A model generated the notes under the pieces. It was not told the origin of the DNA. It saw only the letters and a program-made list of their open reading frames with translations, and made no database searches. From positions 1-64,000 of the forward strand of contig WION01000269.1 in assembly GCA_015039365.1 (NCBI GenBank): 64,000 bases of DNA, in the 5' to 3' direction. Below are positions 9,550 to 18,583 of the stretch, piece after piece; position 1 is the stretch's first letter; each line of letters begins with the position of its first letter. Source of the stretch: Amanita rubescens. Taxonomy: Eukaryota > Basidiomycota > Agaricomycetes > Agaricales > Amanitaceae. Both the position numbers and the translations under genes were made by a program.

Positions 9550-12500
9550 TCAGAGTTTCCTTCGTCTTTTATATTCTAGAAGGAGATCTTCCATATGCGT
9601 CAAGTTATTTTCTGGTTCCCATGTGTTTTCGCTGGTATCATAGCCTTTCCACTTTACTAGGAATTGTAATTTCCCTCTGAACTTGCGATGTGCGAGCAGT
9701 GCTTCTACTTCGTATTCTTTTTCTCCTTCGATCAGATCGGGAGGGGGCCTTGTTTCTGTTATTCCGTGAAAGGAAGTTTCTTTGAACGGCGTTAGTAAGG
9801 CGGCGTGGAATACGTTATGAATTTTCCATTGTCTTGGAAGCGTGAGACGATATGTCACTGGTCCTAAGACTTCTTTGATGGAGAAGGGACCTTCTCGTTT
9901 AGGTGCGAGCTTTCTGCTCTGATAAGGAATCTTCAGGTTCCTAGATTCTAACCATACTTTGTCATTGACTTTGAACGGTTTAGTCTTTCTCGTTGTTCTT
10001 TCCATCATCTTAGCTCGTGCTAGATCATGTGCGGCGAGTGCTTCTTCTCGTGCGCGGAACAGAGAGTTGATGCGGTTATCGGCGGTTGGTGTATTTGTCT
10101 TATTTGAGACAAGGGGAAGTGCAACCGGGGATGTTCCATACATCAATTGAAAGGGTGATTGTTTCAGCGCTTCATGAGTGCGTGAATTATGCGCGAATTG
10201 TGCTATTGGTATCATCTTGTTCCAAGTATCTGGTTCATAGGCACAGAATATTCGGAGATAAGCTTCTAATTCGGCGTTATATCGTTCCGTTTGTCCATCA
10301 GTTTGTGGATGGAAGGCGGTACTCATTTTATGTTTGATCTTTAATGAGTCCATTATGCCGTTGAAAACATGTGATGCGAACTGTGGTCCTCGATCGGAGA
10401 TCATGATATCGGGTAAACCGAAATTTTTGAATACATTCCGAATGTAGAGGTCGGCGGTTTCGTCGGCGGTGACAGTTTTATTACAAGGCATGAGAATTAC
10501 TCCCTTTGTAAGTCCTTGATCGACCACGATAAAGATAGAATCAAAACCGTCACTTATGGGTAAGTCGGTTATGAAATCCATGGTTATTTGTTGGAAGGGT
10601 CGGTGTGCGTGAGACTTGATTGGCATCAGGGGTGCGGCGGTAGGGTGAGTGTTTGATTTCATTTGTTGACATGCCGTGCATCCGTCAATAAACTGTTTAA
10701 CCATTTTAGACATTAATGGCCACCAGTAATATTCCTTTAATAAGGCTAGTGTTTTGAAGAAACCGGGGTGTCCGCTTGTTGGTGATTCATGAAAATCTCT
10801 AATAATATCTCGGCGAAGATCGGTGTCAGGAGGGATAAAAGATTTCCCTTTGTATAGGATTAATTCGTTGTCGAGGGTCCAATCAGAAAGGGCTGTTCGT
10901 AAAGGCGGTGTCCCTTTTTCTTTTAGGCATTTCTTGATTGATTGAGCGAATTCATCTTTGACAGTTATTTCTATTGCTCTGTCACGGAGATCTTCGGCGA
11001 TCGTGCGAACGAAGAGTTCTTTTGGGAGCATTGTTATTAACTCTTCTGGTTCATCTTTTGTCATATGATCGGGTCGGCGGGATAAAGCATCCGCTATTAT
11101 TAGTTTTGCTCCAGGAACGTGCGTTAATTTAATATTAAATCGAGACAAGTCGTTCCACCATCGTGCTTGGCGGTTTGTAAGACGTTGTGGTTCTCGATAG
11201 TAGAGTAGGTTCTTGTGGTCGCAATGAATAATGACAGGGTGTTCTGCTCCTTCAAGCAGGTATCTCCATTCGTTGTAAAGAGCGTAGTAAATGGCGAATA
11301 ACTCTCGGTCGTAGATTTGCCATCGTGTTTCAGTCGGTGTTAAAGCGTGGGATAGGTATCCGCATGGGTGTAAGTCGCCATTGTCATCTTTTTGCATAAG
11401 AACTGCTCCGATAGCGCGGTCTGATGCGTCCGTTTGTAGAATGAAGGGTTTGTTAACGTCGGGCATCATTAAGACGGGCGCGGATGTGAAACGTTCTTTT
11501 AATAGATCAAATGCAACTTGGCATTCTGCGGTCCATGTCCATAATTTGTTTTTCTTTGTTAGGTCGTGCAGGGGTCGTGCAAGGTGGGCGAATCCGAAAA
11601 TAAACCTTCGATAGTAATTTCCGAATCCTAAAAAGGATCTAACTTGTTTAACGGTAGTAGGGGTTGGCCAGTCCCTGATTCCGGCAAGTTTGATCGGGTC
11701 CATTTTTATTGTATTTTTTGATATGACGGTGCCTAGAAAATCAACTTCTTGGGCAGCGAATTTACACTTTTCAAGCTTGAGGTAAAGATCGTGTTTCTGT
11801 AATCGTTCAAGTACTTGTTTTGTTCGAATCTCGAGTTCTTCTTTAGTGCGCGCGTGTATTAGCATGTCATCCATGTAGATGACGAGCCATCCTTTTTCTG
11901 TAAAATCCCTGAAATAATCGTCCATCATAGCTTGGAACGTTGCTGGTGAATTTCGTAATCCAAAGAACATGACGTTAGGTTCAAATAAACCTCGATTGGT
12001 GATAAAGGCGGCTTTCCATCTGTCAGATTCTTTGATTTGAACGTTATTATATCCCCAACGGATATCCAATTTCGTAAAATATTCCGAATCTTTGAGTTTA
12101 ATCATAAGATCGGAGATAAGGGGTAATGGATATGCGTTTGGTTTAGTGTATTCGTTCAAATATCGATAGTCTTGGCAGGGTCGTAGTTTTTGTGCTTCTT
12201 TCTTTTCTACAAAGAAGAAAGGTGATGCCTGCGGCGATTTCGATGGTCTGATGTAGCCTTTTTCAACATGTTCTTTGATCCATTCATCCAGTGTGTTCTG
12301 CTGTTTCGGAGATAAGGGATAGATTTTTCCTCTTTTTGGTATGAAATCATCGCGAAGTTCTATCTGGTGATCCCAAGATCGGCTTTCCGGGAATCGTTCA
12401 CTTGCTTTTTTCTCGAATACATCTTTCCATGCCGAGTATTCAGGAGGGAGCGTATAAACCTCCTCTGTTTGATGGTATTTGTGTTCCATTTGTTGAGCTG

Positions 12501-13146
12501 GTGTATATCGTGCGATAGTTACTTGGTCGTATTCGTCTTCTGACCAGCTTCCTATATCCTCAAATGTATGCGTGTTCCATCTGTGATCTGTCATCTGTGA
12601 TCCTTTGTGTGACATCAAATATCCGATGACGAGATTTTCTTCCCATTCAGGCATAGCTATTCTGTCAATCTGTTGACAGATGCTCCGAAGTGATGCCTTG
12701 ATTTTGTCCTGTTCAGAGTCTCGGAACTCTAGAGTCTTTTCTCTCCAATTTACGTCAGGGTTATGCTTCTCTAACCAAGGAAGCCCCAGTATAACCGTTT
12801 GTTTTCCTATTGCTGATACGTAAAACCATTCAGTCATGCGTTTTCCGTTCATTTCGAAGGTGATTAGACATTGTTCATCAATTTCTCCTTCTTTGTTTAT
12901 GGTGCCATCGACGTTATAAACTCTAATTGGTCGTAGAGTTTTTCGTTTTCTCCATTTGTGTGCTATCCTTTTGTCGATAAATATCCCTTCGGCTCCGCAG
13001 TCGACAAGGGCAACGAGGTTTTCAGTGTTGTTTTCAGTTTCAACTTTGATAGGGACAGATAATCTTCGTTTCGAAATAGATTGTACTGTTACATGAGATA
13101 TATCGAGAGTTGAATCTGGTGTGTCTGAGACTTCATCCACTGTCAT
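9550..13146 (-). CDS. pol: Pol polyprotein: protease, RT, RNase H, integrase, chromodomain
   Basis: The frame is open from a TTG at 13161; its first ATG is at 13146. Residues below are counted from 13161. The protease core is at about 50-70, with D-C-G-A-E-G in place of the usual D-S/T-G. Reverse transcriptase follows, with R-P-C-Q-D-Y-R near 327 and YMDD at 429-432. RNase H has Asp578, Glu620, Asp648 and Asp691. Integrase has an H-H-C-C finger (His791, His798, Cys828, Cys831) and a D862-D923-E959 triad with 35 residues between the last two. A chromodomain closes the protein at about 1150-1203 (FLVKWKGYDTSENTWEP) and may steer integration to marked chromatin. The frame is -1 relative to gag, whose UGA overlaps the 5' end of the pol frame, so frameshifting or re-initiation is needed. 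Confidence 0.93.
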   Translation of the reverse strand: MTVDEVSDTPDSTLDISHVTVQSISKRRLSVPIKVETENNTENLVALVDCGAEGIFIDKRIAHKWRKRKTLRPIRVYNVDGTINKEGEIDEQCLITFEMNGKRMTEWFYVSAIGKQTVILGLPWLEKHNPDVNWREKTLEFRDSEQDKIKASLRSICQQIDRIAMPEWEENLVIGYLMSHKGSQMTDHRWNTHTFEDIGSWSEDEYDQVTIARYTPAQQMEHKYHQTEEVYTLPPEYSAWKDVFEKKASERFPESRSWDHQIELRDDFIPKRGKIYPLSPKQQNTLDEWIKEHVEKGYIRPSKSPQASPFFFVEKKEAQKLRPCQDYRYLNEYTKPNAYPLPLISDLMIKLKDSEYFTKLDIRWGYNNVQIKESDRWKAAFITNRGLFEPNVMFFGLRNSPATFQAMMDDYFRDFTEKGWLVIYMDDMLIHARTKEELEIRTKQVLERLQKHDLYLKLEKCKFAAQEVDFLGTVISKNTIKMDPIKLAGIRDWPTPTTVKQVRSFLGFGNYYRRFIFGFAHLARPLHDLTKKNKLWTWTAECQVAFDLLKERFTSAPVLMMPDVNKPFILQTDASDRAIGAVLMQKDDNGDLHPCGYLSHALTPTETRWQIYDRELFAIYYALYNEWRYLLEGAEHPVIIHCDHKNLLYYREPQRLTNRQARWWNDLSRFNIKLTHVPGAKLIIADALSRRPDHMTKDEPEELITMLPKELFVRTIAEDLRDRAIEITVKDEFAQSIKKCLKEKGTPPLRTALSDWTLDNELILYKGKSFIPPDTDLRRDIIRDFHESPTSGHPGFFKTLALLKEYYWWPLMSKMVKQFIDGCTACQQMKSNTHPTAAPLMPIKSHAHRPFQQITMDFITDLPISDGFDSIFIVVDQGLTKGVILMPCNKTVTADETADLYIRNVFKNFGLPDIMISDRGPQFASHVFNGIMDSLKIKHKMSTAFHPQTDGQTERYNAELEAYLRIFCAYEPDTWNKMIPIAQFAHNSRTHEALKQSPFQLMYGTSPVALPLVSNKTNTPTADNRINSLFRAREEALAAHDLARAKMMERTTRKTKPFKVNDKVWLESRNLKIPYQSRKLAPKREGPFSIKEVLGPVTYRLTLPRQWKIHNVFHAALLTPFKETSFHGITETRPPPDLIEGEKEYEVEALLAHRKFRGKLQFLVKWKGYDTSENTWEPENNLTHMEDLLLEYKRRRKL

Positions 13147-13157
13147 GAGTCCCACTG

Positions 13158-14216
13158 TCAAAAATCCTCGTTATCATCGGCAAGAGATAGTAATAGATCA
13201 TTCTTTTCGTCGGTTGACATCCCTTTCATCAGCGCTCGGATGTTCTTGGTGTAATTTGGTTTAGACTCTCGGACTTCTTCTTCTTCCCAATTTCCGTCAC
13301 CATCATTTGATGTGGCTCGAATGTGACGTTTGGGCGTGAATCCTCTTTTCCTTCCTCCTTTAAATCGGCCTTTCCCTTTGTTTCTTTTCTTCTTCGGGCA
13401 TTGCCCTGACATGTGTCCTTTGATTCCGCAGATAAAACATAAACCGTCTTTGATGTAGCGTTCTCTTTCTTCTTTGGACATAGATCTGATCATAAGTTCT
13501 AACTCCGGGTCTTCTTCTTGTTCTAGAAATTTATGATCGATCTGCATAGCCCATGATTCGTCGTTATGAGAGGATGATGAATGACCATTTCCAGATCGGG
13601 GGGAATAAGCGTATGAACGGGTTCGGATGTTGTCGAGTTTGATAGCAATGTCGTACCAATCTTGTAATGTTTTTGGGTTCATGAGCATTGCTTTTTCGAA
13701 CTCGGGTGCTGTAAGTCCTTTTCCGAACATATGGAATGCTGCTTCTCCTTCGATTCCTGCTTTCGTGATTTGTTCCTTGAACTGATTGACGTAATTAGGC
13801 AAGGTCATTTGTTTCTTTCCTTTCATGGACGATCTGTTCTGTAGATTGAGAATTTTCGTGTATGCATTTCCGCTTGGATCAACTTCTCCCCAATCTGTCA
13901 AGAATGATAGTTTGAATGCTTCCCAGTCATCGAATAAAGCGGGTCTTGTGACGCCTCCTTCTACGGTAGTGCGTGATTTTCGTAACTCCGCTAATTTATT
14001 CTTTTTCCATTGTCTAGCTCCATCTGAGATCTTATTCAGGGCAGCAAGGATCTTTAAACGGTCTGTATTCATCCGTTCAGGATTCATGTCAAAGAAGATT
14101 TCGATATCTTCTATGAACGTATTGGCATCCTTTCGCTTCCCTTTGAATTCAGGGAGATCTCCGATGAGACTAGGGGTTCGTGGGTTGGGTATAGGGTCTG
14201 TACTTCCTCCAGACAT
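13158..14216 (-). CDS. gag: Gag capsid/nucleocapsid protein
   Basis: From the ATG at 14216 the frame encodes 352 residues: a Pro-rich start, a helical capsid-like region (about 25-200) and one zinc knuckle, C260-x2-C263-x4-H268-x4-C273, followed by a Lys/Arg/Gly-rich RNA-binding stretch. That is the standard Ty3/gypsy Gag plan. This is the first AUG of the predicted transcript. The same frame is open for another 226 codons upstream (to 14894) without any AUG, and the translation there looks protein-like, so the mature Gag may be longer and start at a non-AUG codon. The stop is UGA within GAU-UUU-UGA; pol continues in the -1 frame. Confidence 0.88.
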   Translation of the reverse strand: MSGGSTDPIPNPRTPSLIGDLPEFKGKRKDANTFIEDIEIFFDMNPERMNTDRLKILAALNKISDGARQWKKNKLAELRKSRTTVEGGVTRPALFDDWEAFKLSFLTDWGEVDPSGNAYTKILNLQNRSSMKGKKQMTLPNYVNQFKEQITKAGIEGEAAFHMFGKGLTAPEFEKAMLMNPKTLQDWYDIAIKLDNIRTRSYAYSPRSGNGHSSSSHNDESWAMQIDHKFLEQEEDPELELMIRSMSKEERERYIKDGLCFICGIKGHMSGQCPKKKRNKGKGRFKGGRKRGFTPKRHIRATSNDGDGNWEEEEVRESKPNYTKNIRALMKGMSTDEKNDLLLSLADDNEDF

Positions 14217-14894
14217 TCTTGGTGATGGTGGGGGTGATGGATCTCTGCGTGGTGGAGTTGGATCGGGTTTAGGTTCGTCTACTTCGATTCTGTCAGAGTC
14301 AAACGGGTCTTCTTCGTCCTTTTCTTCTTTAGGGTTCGAAGGACCTGGTTCGGGATTGGTCGGTTGTTGGGCAGGTGTTGGTGTCGTTCCAACTAAAAGG
14401 TCACTGAGAAAATCAAGAGATAGATCGGGTTTTTGATCTGTTTCTTCTTCTTTCTCGGATTCACTATTGTTTAGGCCAAAATTTGCTTTCTTTTTGCCTT
14501 TTGTCTGTATGGAAAGGAGAGTTTTCGGTCTTAAGTTCTCCGGTAGAGCGTCAACAGTCCCCTTTATCCAAATGGGGGTGTTGAAGTATTCGTTAGGGAC
14601 AAATTCTTGTGTTTCGGATGCTATCCAACGTTCTGTGAGGTGATCGAATCTGATGTGCTGTTCCTGAAGATATAGATCTGCGAAATAATAATATGATTCG
14701 TTCGGAGGTCTAGTTTCTTTTTGTGGTATCCAGAATTCTTGTTCTTTAACTGGATTTCCTCCTGTATCTTCCCAGATTCGTTTTGCACCGTTTAGTCTGA
14801 CGTAGTATCCGTCAAGAACGTAGTTCCCTTTACGATCTCGTGTAGCTCTATTCGGTGGAGCTCTCCAATCCGTTTTGACAACGTGGCCAGTAAC
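14217..14894 (-). other. AUG-less open frame upstream of and in frame with gag (226 codons)
   Basis: Reading the minus strand from the TAG at 14895-14897 there is no stop codon in the gag frame down to the gag ATG, and no ATG in any of the three minus-strand frames. The translation has ordinary protein composition: aromatic-rich early (for example N-E-S-Y-Y-Y-F-A-D-L-Y), then acidic and proline-rich, merging into Gag. Upstream of the TAG a neighbouring frame continues a plausible protein sequence (D-E-L-P-E-S-Q-P-V), offset by one base. This could be an N-terminal Gag extension from a non-AUG start, or the remains of one. Confidence 0.6.
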
Positions 14895-14970
14895 CTACGG
14901 GCTGGCTTTCCGGAAGTTCGTCGAAGTGTATGTTATCAAATGCCAATGAATCGATGTTCAGGCTTATTGA

Positions 14971-14983
14971 TAAGTTCGACTTA
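14971..14983 (-). promoter_or_regulatory. Putative primer-binding site for self-primed reverse transcription
   Basis: Two bases inside the 5' LTR, the minus-strand RNA would read UAAGUCGAACUUA. It does not start with the TGG that pairs with a tRNA 3' end. It is a perfect 13-nt complement of UAAGUUCGACUUA at 15180-15168, which lies 32 bases downstream of the LTR TATA box, at the expected 5' end of the transcript. This is the arrangement of the self-priming Tf1/sushi-type elements. Confidence 0.65.
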
Positions 14984-14985
14984 AT

Positions 14986-15436
14986 TGTTACGAACTCGAT
15001 AATCTCAACTTAAGTTGCAGCGGCAACTCTAGTCACGATTACAAGTCTTAAGTCAAACGTTAAGATTATAAGTTCAATACTAAGTCAAGGCGTTGACTTA
15101 GGATCTGAGGACGATTGTGGTAGATGAGTTTAGAGTACGGTTATATTGCCAGACGACAATAAACAACTAAGTCGAACTTAGGGTTCGACTCTAGAATACA
15201 GCGGTACTTATACTAGCAAGTACAAAGAGACGTACTAATTAATGAATAATGGTAAGTACGAAAGTAAGTATAAGGACGGCGTCATATGTGGAATAAGGAA
15301 TGGTATAAGTAAGTAAACGAGTTTGTCCGTATGAATCGAGCATAAAGGGTGAGACGGATAAGGTATGCATAAAGAAAATAAACATGTCCGACGTATCATG
15401 TAAGCATAATGCGGGAGTCCGTACCGTGTTGTAACA
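14986..15436 (-). repeat. 5' LTR of the Ty3/gypsy element (451 bp)
   Basis: This copy is identical to 7306-7756, with the same TGTTAC/GTAACA ends. It is the promoter LTR for the minus-strand element. Six ATGs occur on the coding strand upstream of the predicted transcription start (15181-15436) and none downstream of it. Confidence 0.93.
15205..15212 (-). promoter_or_regulatory. TATA box of the retrotransposon LTR
   Basis: The minus strand reads TATAAGTA here. It lies 32 bases upstream of the 13-nt motif that pairs with the primer-binding site, and upstream of the point where ATGs vanish, so transcription probably starts near 15180. Confidence 0.6.
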
Positions 15437-15441
15437 CTTGC
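15437..15441. repeat. Target-site duplication (CTTGC), right copy
   Basis: This is an exact match of 7301-7305, directly after the LTR end GTAACA. Confidence 0.9.
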
Positions 15442-16301
15442 CGAGCATTCGGCTGAGCTGAGTTACGTCAAAGGGCGCGCCTTACCACCAAATCTCTCCA
15501 ACTCAACGCCCGAGCCACCTACATCAACCGGCCCAGAGCATTCACACAATGCATACCCACATCTGTCACAGCACATCCCATTCAGACGTCTCGCAATCAT
15601 ATGGATACTATCCACACTATCGTTCAGAATTCACACCATTATACCCTACTACTAATCAATCTGCACCCCAGCTTATGCTACAACTATATCCATCCCGGTC
15701 CTTATAATTCATAGTATATAGTACAGCTGTACGAGCACACTTTGCTATCTAGACGAGCGGAGTTGCAATTCGAGTTCCGTGACTTGATGTGATGTTCCGT
15801 GACTTTGCGTGACTGCCGACTAGCTTGACCTGCCGAGAGCGTTGGAGGGGATAGTACACTGACCGCTGCGCAGCCAGTGAAAGGAATCGCGGCGTTATAT
15901 GATCGTGGGACTGTGACCGTGCGACTGCGACCGTGCGTGCCAACATTTGGCGTGAAGCGCGTTACCGCCTGGAACGGCTGGGATGTCACGGGTTATCCGC
16001 GCTGTGGGCTGGGCTGAAGCAGATAAGTGTCCAGGTGACATTGGATGACCAGACGCTGCTCCTCACTCAACACAGAAGCACCCCAGATTATGTGATTGAT
16101 TGAAGGTTGATTGTAAGTTGTATCCATCGTCTGCGGACTACTCCAAGAGCCCATTTCCATGAAGTTCGTGTGACATGTTACATCACTTCCTTTCTTCTTG
16201 ACCACCATCATTCATTGCACAACACCAGGTAACCTCATTCTGGTCTATTCCAAGCATAAGGCTCTTGAAATCTATTGATTCTTTCATAGACTGTGATCAC
16301 C
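15442..16301. other. Intergenic region between retrotransposon and NLR block
   Basis: No gene is recognised. It holds the right arm of the 45-nt inverted repeat (15812-15856). CpG stops being common at about 16165, which is the left edge of the CpG-poor block. Confidence 0.5.
15812..15856 (-). repeat. 45-nt inverted repeat, right arm
   Basis: This is the reverse complement of 7094-7138 with two mismatches; both arms are 45 nt long. Confidence 0.6.
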
Positions 16302-18583
16302 ATGTCAAGTGATCTGCCCCAGGTAGTGAATACTGGTATCTTTGCTGGAAGCCAGAATATTATTGTTATGGATGGCCAATTCACAGAGGTATTGCATTTC
16401 ATCATGTTTATCACCTGGATCTTGTCAATAATGAAGACTTATAGATCAACTACTATCTTACAGACCCTTCCAACATTGATCTACCTCCCATTAAAAATTC
16501 TAGTACTTTCTTTACAGGCCAAGATAAGTACTTGCAGAAGCTGAAGGACCATTTTACCTCCAAAGTTCAAGGACCAAGGAAATTTTTCTTATTGCATGGT
16601 TTAGGAGGTATTGGCAAAACTCAGATTTGCCTTAAATTCATTGAAGAAAATCCTGATTTGTGAGTATTTCACACATTTATAGTAATTCAAAATAACTGAC
16701 CTATTCAAGGTTCTCTGACATATTTTGGATTGATGGTTCTTCAGAGAAAAGTGTTGAATTTGTACTCACACAAATATCCTCAACCTATAGGACTTCACCA
16801 GATGGTAGACCCTCAGCCAGATCTGCTCTTCATTGGATATCTCAAAGGCCCAACTTCTTGATGGTGTATGATGGAGCAGATGGACATTACTCAGTAGTTG
16901 AGAAGTTCCTCCCACCAGGAAATGGAGGAAATGTTATGATAACAAGTAGGAATTTTGGGTTGAAGAGGCTTGCATTCAGCAAGAACTCAATGGAGGTTTG
17001 TGGCATGGAAAACAAAGATGCTATTTCTTTGCTTTTGAAGTCAGCCATGCTTGATGACACAGGTGATGATATGTATAATCTGGCACAGCAGCTTGTGTTG
17101 CAATTGGATGGAATCCCTCTTGCCATTGACCAAGCAGGAGCATATATCCATTCATGTGGTTGCAGCATGAATGGTTACTTGGAATTGTACACAAGATATA
17201 AGAACAACTTAATGAGGAATACTCCAGGATTTGAGGGTGCTTCAGAATATGGGACATCTACATATGGGACATGGGACATTTCCATGAGAAAGATGGAAGA
17301 TATAGCTGGAAAGGATGATTCACAGGAGTCTCCTGGAGCACAAAGTGCCATCAAGCTCTTGAGGATCTTTGCATTCCTAGATCATGCTAATATACCACAA
17401 GAATTGTTCAAAAATGCTGCTGTCAACTACATTAAACGAAATATTGAGGATCATGTGCATTTTTCATCATCATTGAGTTTACTGAATGATGAAACTGTGT
17501 TAATAGGAAAAGATGGGGAGGGACAAATTACAGTTTCTCAATGGCATCCAAATGTTACTCTCATTCTCTTTGGTCAGGAGTCACAATCACCTCTATTCCA
17601 TGCACCTACTAGTGAATGCCTGGAGTAGGAATTGCATAACAAAAGCAGAAGTAACTGATTGCTATTACAGAGCAAGAGCACTGTTGTCTTGTTCAATAGA
17701 ATTTGACCAGAATACTGATAATTATGAATTCTGTCGATCACTTGCACCACACATTAGGTCAAATATTTTGCATGGATTGGAATTAAAATTGAACACTAAA
17801 TACTATGATGATGAATATGCAAATTTTGCATTTGTATTTGATCGTGCTGGGAGCTGGGATGAGGAAGAACAATTGTTACATGTTGCATTTCATCAAAGAA
17901 AAATAAAGCTTGGATCAGACCACCCAGACACTCTCACCAGCATGGCCAATTTGGCATCTACATACAGGAATCAGGGGAGGTGGGATGAGGCAGAGAAGCT
18001 TCAGATGGATGTGATGAATGCAAGAAAAACAAAGCTTGGATCAGACCACCCAGACACTCTCAGCAGCATGGGCAATTTGGCATTTGCATACTTGAATCAG
18101 GGGAGGTGGGATGAGGCAGAGAAGCTTCAGATGGATGTGATGAATGCAAGAAAAACAAAGCTTGGATCAGACCACCCAGACACTTTCATCAGCATGGGGA
18201 ATTTGGCATCTACATACTTGAATCAGGGGAGGTGGGATGAGGCAGAGAAGCTTCAGATGGATGTGATGGATGCAAGAAAAACAAAGCTTGGATCAGACCA
18301 CCCATCCACTCTCAGCAGCATGGGAAATTTGGCATCTACATACAAGAATCAGGGGAGGTGGGATGAGGCAGAGAAGCTTCAGATGGATGTGATTAATGCA
18401 AGAAAAACAATGCTTGGATCAGACCACCCAGACACTCTGAATGAAAGAAAATTAAAGCTTGGGTCCATGGTACCAATAGTAGATCACATTCAATCAATCA
18501 AGTCTTTAAATTTACCTCATCTTTTCCATAGCATTCCAGGTCTCATGGTCCATCAGACATTGAGCAACAGAACCAGGATGTAG
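16302..18583 (+). CDS. NLR-like NB-ARC/TPR protein 1 (one frameshift)
   Basis: Fungal NLR-like proteins are thought to sense non-self or damage. Exon 1 (16302-16388) encodes a short N-terminus ending Q-F-T-E. Exon 2 (16445-16659) encodes FFTGQDKYLQKLKDHF and the P-loop GLGGIGKTQ. Exon 3 starts at 16710 and carries LMVYDGADG (Walker B region), MITSRN, GIPLAIDQAGAYI and a helical region. At about 17513-17523 (GATGGGGAGGG) the frame changes: compared with the paralogue at 20040-22865 two bases are missing. The second frame continues with LLSFSLVRSHNHLYSMHLLV and 42-residue TPRs (SDHPDTL...NQGRWDEAEKLQ): four full units plus a truncated fifth, then an unrelated tail. It is either a pseudogene or carries a sequencing error. 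The gene is almost free of CpG. Confidence 0.78.
17906..18450 (+). repeat. Tandem 126-bp repeats encoding TPRs
   Basis: Units begin with AAGCTTGGATCAGACCACCC at 17906, 18032, 18158 and 18284, exactly 126 bp apart. A partial fifth starts near 18410 (AATGCTTGG) and breaks off after about 35 bases. The units are nearly identical at DNA level, including third codon positions, which implies recent expansion or gene conversion. The paralogue's TPRs are much more diverged. Confidence 0.88.

Larger units (their letters stand above)
7306..15436 (-). mobile_element. Full-length Ty3/gypsy chromodomain LTR retrotransposon (8131 bp)
   Basis: The element has identical 451-bp LTRs, a CTTGC target duplication on both sides, gag, pol ending in a chromodomain, and a third ORF. 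The pol order is protease, reverse transcriptase, RNase H, integrase, which defines Ty3/gypsy; the chromodomain defines a chromovirus. All large frames are open and the catalytic residues are present, so the copy could be active. A TATA box, a putative self-priming site and an AUG-free leader are described separately. CpG is frequent across it, unlike the NLR block next door, which also suggests youth. Confidence 0.93.

Noticed and set aside
13825..14436. 203-codon plus-strand frame opposite gag
   Set aside because: It is the Ser/Gly-rich antisense shadow of gag and its upstream frame and contains no recognised motif.
17906..18450. CRISPR-like or satellite repeat array
   Set aside because: The 126-bp units are in frame, encode 42-residue TPRs and have no spacers.
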